Shown: positions 36,701 to 49,456, numbered from the stretch's first letter. The stretch: 64,000 bases of DNA from Erythroxylum novogranatense (GCA_029891385.1 CM057225.1:77339887-77403886), one strand, 5' to 3'. Notes: generated by a model from the sequence alone, not told the origin. A program made the numbers and translations.

Positions 36701-37628
36701 GCAATATTGTCAACAATTTTCCACTAATCTTCACTTGATCAATGAGAGCACTTTCATGTGTCACACTAATCAATAGGTTTTCTTCATCTATCTTCTCCAT
36801 ATATATATATATATATATCTACGTGTTAATAAACTCATAGATGTATTGTATGATAATAGATCATCATATAGCTACTCACAAAACAACAATTTACCCTTTT
36901 AGGACTTGTACAAATATTACTAACATTCATCACATCTTCCCATTTCTTCACATTACATCTTACATATATTTTATTCACCACTTGTTCAAACTTATAGATG
37001 GAAAATCATCACACAATTCACATATAGAACATGTAGCAATTTCTCAATGCATTCAAAGCACAATATGCAACAATCATTATGCAATTTAAATTATTCATGA
37101 AGAATCGTCCTAAGAATTGAAAAGATTTCTTAAATCATTCAAAACCATGAACTTAACAATTCATAAATCATTTGGAAAACAATAACTTATAAACATGTTT
37201 ATTTTCTTGATTTTCTTGAAAATACATTAAAAGCTCATTACTTAAATTATAAACATGAAAACCCACTTAGGTTCCGGTTTCATCTTCGGAAGACCATGTG
37301 CATCTCTGTTTTCAAAACATTTCACTTGTTCACTTCAAGCTTGACATTTCCACTCACATCCTCGATTTCCCCAAACAAGCCATGATTATACATTTTCATC
37401 GAAATCACATTCAAGTTATATCATCATAATACCTCACCCTGGATCTCCCACTATAAATACATTGAATCATTACCTATCATCTTTGACCATGTACTATTTC
37501 TCATCTCCATGTATCCATAACTTTCATTTTCATATCATTCCATTAACCTAAACTCTTAACAATTTCTTAAGTGTGTAACTTATACACCTGCGCCCATGTA
37601 AGATCTCAATTCGGCTCGATACCACAGA
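33753..37628 (-). pseudogene. Interior of element F: heavily decayed gypsy polyprotein
   Basis: Next to the left LTR is a polypurine tract (minus CTTAAGGGGGGGAGAAA, about 33753-33769) preceded by NFEDEIS, a gypsy polyprotein end. At 34147-34170 the minus strand reads YVSMLRKY, and just upstream FKLGKEFAKRYELV, matching the integrase C-terminal region. Farther right, only faint similarity (near 36540-36600) is seen. Stops are dense and no gag or RT motif is readable. A diverged primer site, TGGTATCGAGCC on the minus strand, is at 37613-37624. Plus-strand frames in this AT/CT-rich region have no domain features. Confidence 0.65.
36798..36819. repeat. (AT)n microsatellite
   Basis: A short uninterrupted AT run inside the decayed interior of F. 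Confidence 0.9.
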
Positions 37629-40600
37629 TGTCGAAACCCGAATTCGAGATCGGACCCATTGTTGGATCCGTTCGAACCCAACTCTCTTGCTTAAGATCGT
37701 GAAACCTGAGCGTCGTATTACTTTGAAGGGTTTTTTTCATTCTTAATCCTTGAACCCTTAAAGACATCATGAATTCATTCTCATGCTCAAAACGCTCCCA
37801 AAATTCACTTACCAAAGTTCCGTAATGTGCCCATGTACCTAATCATCTTACTTGAACTTATTTTCTCTCTGCGTTCACGAATTTGAAAACATAAAATCTT
37901 AAGTTCATTTGAAATTTTCTTGTAAATCATAGCCTTATGACTCTTGTTTAATTTAAGACAAGAATTGCTCCAATCGGAGTTATATAACTCTAGATATACT
38001 CCAATAACCTGAAAGAGTTCATACCGGGAACATGTTCTCTTAACCGGCCTTTCACTTTCTTTAATGAGAACTTCCTCAATTTAACTCCAAATGATACCAA
38101 TTTCTGTAGTAAGAAATATATATGTCTTATAAATCCAATGGTTTAAGCCTCACCTCATTTGGAGGTCACATGAGGGGTTTATGCCCAATTTAATAGACCC
38201 TGCTCACTTCCAAATTCAAACTGAAACTCTTTTGGGACAATTACCATAACTTTTTATATATAGGTCAGAATGTGTTCGATCTTTCACCATTTGCAAGTAG
38301 ACATCTAGATCTACAACTCTCATGAAGACTACAAAACCCAATTCTGCCTCTAACAATGCTCAAAACACTTGACTAACAACTCAACCTGTGCTGGAAACTA
38401 GCCTATAACTCGACTTATCGAGACAAATAAGTCGACTTATCACCAACAAGTCGACTTATCGAGGAAAATAACTCGACTTATCTATCTAAAAAGTCGACTT
38501 ATTATGCAAAAACTTCACAAGTCGACTTATGGGTCCAATAAGTCGACTTATATCTATCCAGAACTCAAAACCTAACCCTCTACACTCTCTCTTGACTTAT
38601 TCCAAACACCATATACACTTCTAAACCTCTCAACTCATTCATTCCACTCCCAACATGCTATAATCTCACTTAATCTTACATCATTCATATACCCACATGC
38701 ATTTCAAAACAATTCCATACAACTTTGGAACTATGTTTAAACATACATGGATTTCTCAAAATACATTTGAACTTAGCATTCTTTCATTCATATGAAGTCA
38801 TAAGTCATTACAAAGCTTTAGAGGGCATTTCAAGCCACTCCATCATATCCCCAAAAATACAAACTTGCCACAATCATCATTTTCTCAAAATTCATCTAAA
38901 GCATTGAGTTACAAAAAATCATTTCAAATACAAAATCAAAAGAAAATTCTTGGAGTAAATGCCTTTAAACTTGCTCCTCGGGATCCTACTCATTTCCTGG
39001 AGAATTTAGGGGGGGTGAGCTTTCGCTCCGTGGGTAACACATTTATATTTATATATCAAGCATGTCTATTTAGTTACTCATACTTTTAGCAAACTTTCAA
39101 TAGAATCATAATACATGCATCATGAAATTTTCATCAATACATAAACATCATTTCTCACAATTCAAAACATTCATGATTCTTGCAATTTCATGTTATGACA
39201 TAAGAAACACATCAAATGGCTCGGTAAGTCCATATTCTTGGCAACCATATAATCTCATTTAATGATCTTATATGGGCAAATCTTTAGGAGTCCAAAAATG
39301 GATCATCCTATGCCACAATCAGGCGGTCGGTGAAGGCTTTCATGGTCGACGTGCACGTGATTTGTTCTTGGGACTATACCTTACCCACATAACATATCAT
39401 TCATGCATCATACAAGAAAATTGGACTATTCTTGTCCAATTCACTGTTTCTTTAAAATATCATCTTTTTCATACATCATTCATGCTTTTCATCATATTCA
39501 TTTAACAAGTTTCTCTAAAACAATTTCAATCATCATCATACAAAGTACACTTACAATCATCATAATTTCATACTCAACCTTAATAATTGCCTAACAACAA
39601 CATCAATCATTTAATACAATCATCAATGACTTATACACCCACATTCAACATTAATCTCAAACATTTAGTACAACTACCAAGTAATCAAAACTCATTAATG
39701 TCATGCATTTATTTACATTTATAGCTTATATACATAAAGATAAATATGAAACCCACCTTATATTTGCTTAATCCTTTCCTTAGAGTGTTCTTCTTGCCCT
39801 TCTCCTCTTTCTTCTTTCCCTTCATTAAACCGAAACCCATAATCACTTAGGGTTTTAAAATTGACAAACCCAAAGAACTTTAATCATGAAATTTACCTTA
39901 GAATCACTAAACCCATTCTATTTCTAAGCTTTTCGAACCATGAAACAACAAAAAATCTTAACCTTAATCAAGAAGCTTACCTTAAATCCTTAACCAAACA
40001 AGTGGTTTCTTGGTTCAAAATGAAGCTTGCACTTTCCTCCACACCTTTAACTCTTGATCTTTCTTCAAAAACTCACTCAAACTCATAGGAATCACTAACC
40101 TTTCTTCTCTTCTTCTTCCTTCCTCCACTTTTCCGTAACTCTTCCTCTCCCTCTTCTAATTTTCGTAAATTTCCTCTCTTCTCTTCTACACTCACTTATT
40201 TCTTCTTCTTTTTTTTATACTTCTTATTCATTTCACTTAAGCCCATATACTCCACCTTCACCTTCCTTTCCTTCTTCCTTCCTTATTTCCTACTACAACT
40301 TAAGCCCATTGATTTCCTTTAAGCCCAATTCATTCTCTTTTCTTTTATTCTTCCTTCCTTCTTATCTTCTTTAACCTACATCAAGCCCACTTGTCTTTTA
40401 AAGCCCAACTTATTCTCTTTTCTTTTCCTACTTCATTAAAGTCCATTGCATATATATCCTCTCTTCTTTCTTATTTCATTTGGGCCCATTTCATTTCTTT
40501 TTCTTTATTCAGTTCATTTGGGCCCAAGGCCCAACTAACTCATTTAATTTCCTTAATTCTTCACCTAACTCTTTAGTGCTATCATACACTAATTAGTGAC

Positions 40601-40681
40601 AACTTAATTTGATGCTAACATAACTTACTTAATTTAATCTAATCAAGCTTAATTTATCATAAAAATTTTCTGGAGGTAACA
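37629..40681 (-). repeat. 5' LTR of element F (3053 bp)
   Basis: It starts TGTCGAAACCCG beside the primer site and ends GGAGGTAACA. It carries the same blocks as the left copy, with scattered substitutions and small indels. Confidence 0.9.
38407..38549. repeat. AAGTCGACTT array (F right LTR)
   Basis: It has the same number and spacing of perfect and imperfect palindromes as in the left LTR (last copy 38540-38549), so the array was stable since insertion. Confidence 0.92.
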
Positions 40682-41371
40682 GTGAATATGACCTCGAAAA
40701 GGTTCTTTCATTGAACCCTTAAAAGACATTATCAATTTAAACTCATTACTATTTTTTTTCTTCATAACATCCCCAAAATTGCTCACAATTTGCTCAAGGA
40801 TGCTCGTAGAAATCAGTCACTAAGTTTATACTCAATTCTCCTATTTGCAAACAGAATTTGAAAACCTTCAAAATGGGATTTCAGTTTTACTTCTTCATAT
40901 CAATCATAGCTCTAAATCTCTTGTTTAATTTGAAGCAAGAATCACCTCAAACGGAGTTATACAACTCAAGATATCAACAAATTACCATAATGTGTTCATA
41001 TTCGAAACAAGCCCTCCTATCCGACTTCTCACTTGCTTTTATTCAAACTTTCTCAAATAAACTCTAAATGATACAATTGTTCATGGAGAGGTACCTACAT
41101 GTCTTAGGAATTCAATGCTTCAAGAATCGCCTCAATCCGAGGTCGGATGAGTGAGTTATGATCAAAACAATACAATATGTTCAAACCCTAAATCGATTTG
41201 AAACTCTTTTGGCGCAAACACCATAACTTTCTCTAAAAATATCCAAATGCCTTCGTTCTTGTGCTATTGGAAAGATAACATTAATATCTACAACTCGTAT
41301 TAGAGATCTCAAAACGATATTCGGCCTCAAAGCTAGTTAAAAAACACGATTTTCATAAGTGGACCCGTAGC

Positions 41372-41481
41372 TGTCCGTTAAACGGACATGCATATCCGTT
41401 TAACGGACACAGACTGGCAAAACACTCCAATTTCACCCGAGACTGTCCGTTAAACGGACATCCATGTCCGTTTAACGGACA
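41372..41481. repeat. TGTCCGTTAAACGGACA array (LTR G)
   Basis: Four 17-bp near-palindromes: 41372-41388 and 41444-41460 have central A; those near 41394 and 41465-41481 have central T, so neighbours are exact reverse complements of each other. Confidence 0.92.
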
Positions 41482-42011
41482 CATACTGCCCTAACACTCC
41501 AAAACTCCTTCTAAAGCCTTTCCAAAGCTTCCAAACTCCATCCTAACCCCATATACATTCATAATCACCCCAAATCCAACTCTTCAAGTGGAAAACAACT
41601 TAATAATCATCCAAATCAAACTCTTCAAGCACATCCCAACTTCACAACCATTCTAATACTAATCTAACACAATCAATAATTGGCAATCCTCAACACTCAC
41701 CATAAAAACAAACAATATACACAATCAATATATATAGACTTTGAAAGTACACAATCATACAGAAGGAAACCTTTAAAAGACATATTCAAATACATAGGGA
41801 CATCCCAAATTTTGCACTCTCATAGATAAACAAAATAAACATTTGAACAATCTTCTTTACAAATTGAAGTACACATCACAACTTAAACCATTACAAATGA
41901 ATACTCAAAATTTATCATTCGTAAGAAGCTATACAAAGGGGTTCATCTAGCTTAATACAAACTAACTATCTCGACGCGTCCAAATGTCTTGCAAGGATTA
42001 CCGGCCTTCTT

Positions 42012-42057
42012 AGACTGCACCTGAGGGGGGAAAAACATGGGTTGAGCTTGACAGCTC
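42012..42057 (-). promoter_or_regulatory. Hairpin plus pyrimidine tract/AG module (LTR G)
   Basis: GAGCTTGACAGCTC (42044-42057) pairs GAGCT with AGCTC. In element sense it leads to TTTTTCCCCCCTCAG, then GTGC, a strong-looking acceptor context. Confidence 0.5.
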
Positions 42058-44289
42058 AGTGGCTAAACCATTTATAGCCATTGGCTTTAGAGCAACACGA
42101 TCAACCAATACATACGCATACACGCATGAATATAAACATAAATACATCAATGGTAATTCATCAATTACAAAGCAAGTGACATTTCATAATTCAATTTATC
42201 ATCACATATTTAATGCAATTCATTTCAACACAAATTTAGTTCATCCAAATGCAATGCACACTTTAATGGCTTGAGGGTTCCGTGAACAAAACGACGAAAC
42301 CGAAGTTTGCATCGTGAACGAAACGAGTCCACTTCGGATCTCGTGGGCCACAAGCGGGCAGCCGGGAGAAGACTTTGGTCGTCAACGTGCACATGACTCA
42401 AAACGGTCCCCTCTCACCCAAACAAAACACATACTCACATTTTATGCTCAATGCAATCATTCTTTCCATTTTATCAAAATGCCAAATGTAAGGCATAGCA
42501 TCATCATGCTCAATTCAAATTGATCATAATCTCATTACTTTTCTTTAAACAAAATTCCATGACAAAATCAATGGCATAAATAAACATATCGAAAGATCAA
42601 GCACTTCACCATGCATGACACAACATAATCACATTTCATTTGCTTTAGCAAAATGGCATACCATTAGATCAAAATACCAAGCATTATCAATGCATAACAT
42701 GGTTCACTCACAATTTCACTCATCTCATCAATTTGACAAACATTATATCCACATATCAATCATTTTAAATCATTTATTTAACACATAGCACACATACACA
42801 CATTTTTGCCCATTTGCACCAAAAACCATAAAGGGTTTACCCACCTTATAGTCGAAAATCCACAAATCACTTGTCTCCTTCCTCTTGCTCTTGGATTGAC
42901 CCTTGATTGCCTAAACAAAACCAACAATTCATCAATCCCTCTTCAAATTTCGAAATTTCCTTTTTAAAACCCTAAAAACCCTTATCAACTTCACCCTAAC
43001 TTCTTCATAGCTCATCTAGGTTGGAAAACTCCAAACCTAGCTAAAACCCCAAAAACCTTACAAATTTTACTATTCATCATCTTCTTCACTAAGCTTTCTC
43101 TCTCTAGATTCTTCCATAACCAAACCCTAACCCATTCTTAAAGAAAACATGGAGAAGAAGAAGAATATACCTTAGGAGGCTTGAATCTTCTCCTTTTTCC
43201 CCTTTCTTTTTCTTCTTCTTTCTTCCTCCTTCTTCTTCTTTCCTCTTTCTCTTCTTCTTCTACGACTCTCTCTCTCTCTCTCTCTCTTCTCTCTTTCTCT
43301 CTTTTCCTCCTCATTTTCATAGGTCTCTCCTTTAAAAGCCTACTTACATGTCTTTTGACCTAATGCCCTTACTAATGTGCCTTGTAACCTTAGAAGTTTA
43401 AGTGGCTTGACCACTTTGCCCCTCATGTCATCTTTCCACCTTGATTTAATTAATTCATGCCATATGATCTTAGTCAAATTAACATACTAATTAACTCCCA
43501 TTAACATGCTAATTAATCACATTAACATGCTAATTCATTCTTCAAAGTCATCAAATATGACAAAGTCTCAAAATATCATAAAATCATGCTTAACTTAGAA
43601 CATTTTTCTAATCATCAAATTGAAGGAATTTGCTAGAACTTCCTTCTAGAGAAATGTTCCTCATTGTCTTAATTTCATAATGCCTCAAGAATCATCCAAT
43701 TTAGAGCACTACACCAAAAATTATGCTCAAAACATTTCGGGTATATTCATATTCTAACACATTTTCCAGCACGTTATTTCCATCCAGAAATTTACATTCT
43801 TAATCCCAAAATTGACATTTGATGTCTTCATAACAATTGTATCTCTATTCCTCTAGTTTAATCCAAAATAAGAATCACATCATTTCGACTTCCAGAGCAA
43901 AATTTATGCTCAAAATACTTTCAGATGTTCCTAACCCAAAAACTACACACTAATCCGAACATCCATTCATAACTTAAAAGTCTTAAGGGAAAAAATTGAA
44001 ATTTACTTTCTTCAGATGACTTGTAGCCCCATGTCTTAATTTTATTTTTCCTCAAGAATCAACTCAATCGGGTCTCTACAGCTCCCGAATTTCACAAAAT
44101 ACTGAACCATGTTCAGAAAATTATCCAACTCATAACCCTTAACCAAATTCTATAACTTTTGATTCAATCAATCTCTTTTCATTTCATTTCAATCTCATGA
44201 TTTCCTCTCTTACTTACACATAACTACTTGCCAATAATTCCTCGGTTAAAAGTCCTTGCTCATAGAAAGGTTCGGGGTCCAACAGATGG

Positions 44290-44820
44290 ACTCTATCTCC
44301 AAGCTCTTCATAAAAGTTGTAGATTTTGAAGTTCACTTTCAAACCGTCTAAAGAACATCTTAATCAGACCTCTCTTGTGAAAGTTATGGAAAATTTTCCA
44401 ATTCGTCTAACCCTTCACCTAGCTTCATCTAATCCTATTGTATGGTCCCAATTTTGATCTCTTATATGATCAAATTTGTCTTTATAGTCTTCATGAAATT
44501 GTAAATATCGAAGTCCTCTTTCAAACCCTTCAAGAATGACCTTGATTTGATATCCCTAGAGAAAATTATACCTTTTGTCCCAAAATAGATTCAATATGAT
44601 TGAGGACGGAATCTTATTTGACTTCCTTCAGCCATAACTTTGTTATCTGACCTCCAAATGAGATGTATCTTTTTTCTAGACTAACTAGAGACATAGAGCT
44701 ACAAATGATTTGAAGGAATAGGATTTTAACCCAGACCCTAAGACTTACAATATCTGGATGGAAGTTGAGCATAGAATATTTGTTTCAATGTAAGAGTGAT
44801 TCAAAAAATAAGGCCCGACA
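44290..44820 (+). repeat. Gypsy LTR H, second part
   Basis: It resumes after the G target duplication with CTCTATCTCC and the AAAGTTGTAGA block and ends GGCCCGACA at 44820, directly before a primer-site motif. No gene is seen. Confidence 0.7.
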
Positions 44821-45240
44821 TTTATGGTATCAGAGAATGAAGATGAACCGAGAATGACTAATGAGGTCTAATTGAAACAACCCCTAACTCTTAGAATTTT
44901 AAACCACTTCGAATAATTTTGGTGTCATTAGAAACTTAAGATAATGGGGCACAAAGGTTCTGAAGAAGTCAAATTGTGATTCCAGTTTGATGATACCCAA
45001 AATCTGTTCTGAAGTTGAAGAAATGTGTTTACTCACGTTCTATGATTCAATCCAGCACACGTCTTGTGACTCTAAATGTTGGGCTCCAAAAGCGGGGTCC
45101 AACATTATTTAGTATCAGAGTGAGAGTTGGGTTCTAGTATTGGTGCCTAATAGTTGTGGTATCAGAGTGATAATTGGACTCCGGAATCGGGTTCAACAGT
45201 CAAGGCCCTAGGGATGGTTAACAAGTGATGAGTTTGACAC
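44821..45240 (+). other. Cluster of three primer-binding-site-like motifs (element H leader)
   Basis: TGGTATCAGAG occurs at 44825-44835 and 45157-45167, and TTAGTATCAGAG at 45109-45120. The first two follow LTR-end-like sequences (GGCCCGACA and GGGGTCCAACA). This suggests that truncated LTR ends with primer sites were joined or duplicated. No coding signal follows. Confidence 0.6.
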
Positions 45241-45254
45241 TGAAGGATCTATTA

Positions 45255-46083
45255 GTCAATAAAATAGGTCAAGTAGAGGGGACTATCGACACTCCATTGA
45301 TGGAAAAGGGGGAAACTTCTGGTACCAAAAGTGACCCAATAAGTATAACCTTGGGTTGCATAGGAAGCATTAAAAAAAGGGTCAATAAAAAGAAAAAATG
45401 ATTAAGGTTGTTATAGTATGGAATATTAGAGGCCTTAACAGCCTGAATAAACAACTTGCGGTTTAAGAGTTTATCGAGAATAACAAGTTAGATTTTGTTA
45501 GTTTATTGGAAAAATAAAATAAAGATGGAGCAATTGGAGAAGAGTTTATGGTTCCTATACAGAGGACGGAGGGTTCTGAGCAATCATGCTCATCATTTTA
45601 ATGGAAAAGTGGTCATAGGCTTCAATCTTGACATAGTGGATGTAGTGCAGGTTATTGAAACTGATCAGTTGATACATTTTGATGTCTTACTTAAAGCTAC
45701 TAGGACTAAGATTGCCATTACAACATTGTATGCAGCCAATCATAAGTTCAAAAGACTACAAGCTTGGCAAGAGTTGGAGAACACTAGCCATATCACGAGG
45801 TTTCCATGGATGGTGTTAGGTGACTATCATTGTATTCTTAAATTTGAAGAAGCAAAGAGTGGGAGAAGTTGGAACCAAGTTGACTGTTAAGAATTTCAGG
45901 AGATGGTAGAGAGAATGGGTTTGGTTGATCTAAACCAATATGGTAATGCTTATACTTAGACCAATAAGCAATCAGGAGATTGCTTTTTGCTGAACAAATT
46001 GGACCAATGTATGGTAAATGACAAATGGATAGAGAACTACCCTACATGTAGTGCTTTATTTGATTATCCAATTGTATCGGATC
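45255..46083 (+). pseudogene. LINE (L1-type) ORF1 tail and ORF2 endonuclease, truncated
   Basis: ORF2 begins at ATG 45398 with VVIVWNIRGLNSLNKQ and LDFVSLLE, continues in another frame (KVVIGFNLDIVDVVQ; WMVLGDYHCILKFEEAKSG) and ends with NQYGNAYT, TNKQSGDCF and MVNDKWIENYPTCSALFDYP. These are apurinic endonuclease motifs of plant L1 LINEs. The usual catalytic GDFN reads GDYH. A TAA near 45463, a frameshift near 45505 and a TAA near 45888 inactivate it. A short upstream frame ending in Lys-rich residues overlaps the ATG by ATGA and may be the ORF1 tail. The RT is missing, cut at 46083. Confidence 0.8.
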
Positions 46084-47200
46084 TGTAATATCCCACCTCT
46101 TAAATTTTTTTAAGAGATTAAACTGTTAGATTGAGTCACATGAGTTATTTCATTTAAGAATTTATGAGATGTATTTCATTCACATGCATAATATTTGTAT
46201 ACAAATATGAATCATGATTTAGAAAACATTGCAAGATAGTATATGCACTCAATTGACATATTTCGTGGTATGGAATGAAAATGAATGAGATATGAATGTA
46301 CATTCCCAATGTTTTGCATTTTGATTTACCAATAACATGAGTTGATGGATTATAATTAGTGAATTGGGAATTTATTGTTACAATTGAGTAATTGATGAGG
46401 TGATATATGCATCTAGTTTAAGAAAAATGTTAAAAGAACAAGACAAATTGATACATGAGAATTTAGGTTGATTACACTTATGAAATGGTGTCATGTGGCA
46501 TTAGGAATTAATGACTAGTGGCTCAGTTAAATGGATGACAAGTGGCTTGAGTATAATTGTGACAAGTGGCCCTTTAAGTTTGTGACAATTGACATTTTAG
46601 ACTTGTGACATATGGAGTAATAGAATGATGACATGTGTAGCCTTACAATTGGTGACATGTGTAGCCTTACAATTGGTAACATGTGTAGCCTTACAAGTAG
46701 TGAAATATGGAGGCTTAAAATGAGTGACATGTGGAGCCTAAAGTAAGTGACATATGGACCAATATAATAGTAATATATGGACCAATAGAAGGATAACATA
46801 TGTACCAATAGAATGGTGACACATAGACTAATGGAATGGTGACATATGGATTAGTTTGATCCTGAATTTTCTAAAGAAAATAGATGAAAAGACAATAAAA
46901 GTGAAGATATGCCATAAGGTTAGAAGAGGGAGAAAAACAAAAATGAGAAGAGAAGGAGAAAAAGGGGAAGAGAAGAGAAGGAAAGAAGTTGAAAATCTGG
47001 TTTCATTTTCATCTTTCTCTCTCTATCTTTCATATTCTTATAGCACGAATTTGAAGAAACTCAAATAATTAAAGTCTTAGATATAGGTCTTAACTTGACC
47101 TCTGTGAAATTGGCTTGACAAAATAGTGACCAGAGCTCAAGTTATGCTTGTTTCCCTAATACTACCTTTGATAGATCGTTGTGTAGGAACCTTGAAAAAC
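46084..47200 (+). repeat. Gypsy-type LTR fragment I
   Basis: It opens TGTAATATCCCACC, the type of start seen in B and N, and interrupts the LINE. It contains a minisatellite and a purine-rich stretch. The 3' end is lost near 47200. Confidence 0.55.
46545..46845. repeat. Minisatellite of 22-24 bp units
   Basis: Units like GTGACATGTGTAGCCTTACA plus a few bases occur in near-perfect tandem at about 46625-46705 and in diverged form on both sides. Confidence 0.8.
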
Positions 47201-47421
47201 ATGTGTATATATATATGTCTAGTGAAAGTATAAAACATGAAAAAATGATTATTGAGTTACACAACTCAGTGGCTAATATATTTATAGCCATTGGTGATTG
47301 ACCAAAGTCAAGCATATGTATATATATATGTCTAGCATTACTAGCATTTATTCTTTATTCAAGCAATTTAAACATTCATCAATTTAGCTCAAACCACATA
47401 ACACTCAATATGCTTCATACT
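47201..47421 (-). repeat. LTR fragment with hairpin module
   Basis: GAGTTACACAACTC (47254-47267) and the following CAGTGGCTAA resemble LTR G near 42044-42063, in the same orientation. Only about 200 bp remain before J begins. Confidence 0.5.
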
Positions 47422-47791
47422 TGTTGGATCCCGCTTGTTTTCGGAATCCAACTCTTATACGGAATCATAAAGCGTGTGTGTAGAATTTCTCGTCAAACAA
47501 ACGTGGGTGAAAACCAAAGAAATCAAAAAGCTTAAGGTCAAAAGTTTTAACTCCGACATCTAAAAATGCATACTTTAAAAACGTTGGAAAACTATAAAGA
47601 CGAACTACATCATTCCGCGTAGACAACTGGGTCTAAACAAATCCAAATCGATATAGTTTTTTTTTTTTATCTTTTTTCAACTTCATTCAAAACAACTTCA
47701 ATTTCCAATTTGAAATTTATCCACACTCAAACCTCAATTCATTTGATTCTTCATATTCAATCATTTCCCATCATTTAAAAAAAATTATTTT
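47422..47791 (-). repeat. LTR J, first part
   Basis: It starts TGTTGGATCCCGC, similar to the opening of F. Interrupted by solo LTR M; continues at 59565-59674. Confidence 0.6.
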
Positions 47792-48546
47792 TGTTGTACC
47801 CCTATCTTTAAGTGAATTTTAGAAATAAAAAAAGTATGAAATAAGTATGTTTGTATATGAAGTTTGTAATAGTTGTGATTATGTTTTAAGAAAATTGATG
47901 AGAAAAAGAATTGATGGAGTTTGATGATTTTGAAATTTGAATAGATTTGTATGGATTATACAAGTTTAAGTGGATGAGAAATTGAAAATTAAGTTGAAAA
48001 TCAAGAAACAAAGAGAAAAAGTTGAAAATATGAAAATATGAAAAGTTGACTTTTGATTTACGCAAAATTTGAGAAAATGATCTACATGAAATTTGTAGAT
48101 TATGTATAAAGCTTTCTGTCGCCATTAAGTTTGCAATTTTTCGATATCGGGAGTAAAAGTTATGATCAGTCAAAGTTTAGGTGTGTTATGGGTCGACTTA
48201 AGTTGTGACTGAAGCTTTGACTAGAAAATTGACCTAGTTAAAAGTTATTTGATCCTTGGAGTTCTTCATGGAAGTTCAAGGATTTGATTTGATCTTTATT
48301 TTGATATAAAGTATGGGATTTTTCGATTAAAGATTAATAAGTTATGATTTTTACAAGTTTATGTTAAGGTTTTAGCATGATTATTAGAGGACAGAAGTTT
48401 TGATTGGAAAATTGACTTCCTTAGAGGTCAAACCGATTTTTATGTCCTTCGTGGAAGTTGTAGAGCTTCCTTCAAGCTTTCTATAGAGACTAAATTTGTC
48501 AAATTTAGAATTCGAAATCAAGAGCTACGATTTTTCAAAAATTCGG

Positions 48547-48592
48547 ATATATATATACATATAATCATATATATATATATATATATATATAT
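48547..48592. repeat. (AT)n microsatellite
   Basis: Interrupted AT run just before the palindrome of LTR M. Confidence 0.9.
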
Positions 48593-48619
48593 TGAAAAAA
48601 AAAGGATCATAAGCTCTCT

Positions 48620-48655
48620 GGCTAGGGCGACGTATCGCCCTAGCGAGGAGGGTAT
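48620..48655. repeat. Single CG-rich inverted repeat (LTR M)
   Basis: GCTAGGGCGA and TCGCCCTAGC are exact complements around CGTA, in the position where D has ACTCGCGAGGGCGAGT and N has AAGTCGACTT. Confidence 0.9.
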
Positions 48656-49456
48656 GAAAATTATTATTAATTTTATTTTTTTATTTTTTTATTTTTTTAA
48701 TTATTATTTCCATATTATAGGAGATATTATCCCTCTTCAATCTTTCGCTCATATCTTTTCCGTCCGACATCCGATTCACTTGGTTTTTGAAGCGTTGGAT
48801 TCCTAATACAATAAATTTCATTTTTACAGGAAATTTGTGAATTTGTGAGATTAAATTAAGGATGATTAATTTAATCAAAGTGAGTCGAGAAATTTTCCAA
48901 ACATGGTTCAGTATTTTACGAAATTCAGGATCTGTAGAAATCCGATTGAAGTGATTCTTGAGGCAAAATAAAATTAAGACATGGGGCTACAAGTTATATG
49001 AAGAAAGTAAATTTTAATTTTTCCCCTGAGACTTTCAATTTCTGAATTAAAGTTCGGATTAGTGTGCAGTTTTGGATTAAGAACATCTAAAAGTATTTTG
49101 GGCATAACTTTTGATATGGTAATCGAAATGAAGTGATTCTTATTTTGAATTAAACTAGAGAAATAGGGCTACAATTGTTATGAAGACATAGGGTTTTAAT
49201 TTTGTGAATAAGAATGTCAATTTCTAGATGGAAATAACGTGCTGAAAAATGTGTGGGAACATGAACATATCTGAAATGTTTTGAGCATAACTTTTGATGT
49301 AGTGCTCCAAATTGGATGATTCTTGTGGCATTATGAAATTAAGACATAGAGGAACATTTCTATAGAAAGAAGTTTTGACAAATTCCTTCAAATTGATAGT
49401 ACGAATCAGATCCGTAAGTAAGCATGACTTAAAGTAAATGTAGGGGCATTTTGGGA

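Larger units (their letters stand above)
30675..40681 (-). mobile_element. Element F: complete gypsy-type element with decayed interior
   Basis: LTRs at 30675-33752 and 37629-40681 flank 3.9 kb. The flanking GTGGA (30670-30674) and GTGAA (40682-40686) look like a target-site duplication with one change. The LTR pair is very similar by eye while the interior is almost unreadable, apart from gypsy polyprotein-tail relics. It inserted into LTR G. Confidence 0.85.
40687..44284 (-). repeat. Solo LTR G, second part
   Basis: It continues the sequence broken at 30674 and ends TTCGGGGTCCAACA. Joined length is about 3.66 kb. It has the palindrome array (41372-41481), a hairpin/AG module (42012-42057) and a CT-rich tract (43193-43310). 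No polypurine tract, primer site or second LTR follows, so it is a solo LTR left by recombination. Confidence 0.8.
47792..49456 (+). repeat. Solo LTR M, first part
   Basis: It starts TGTTGTACCCC and follows, in opposite orientation, the D-family LTR block by block. The flanking ATTTT (47787-47791) is repeated exactly at 59560-59564. It continues at 56603. No gene is visible. Confidence 0.8.

Noticed and set aside
33960..37090. Several 60-100 codon plus frames such as 35569-35865
   Set aside because: They lie antisense to decayed gypsy pol in CT/AT-rich DNA and show only hydrophobic low-complexity residues.
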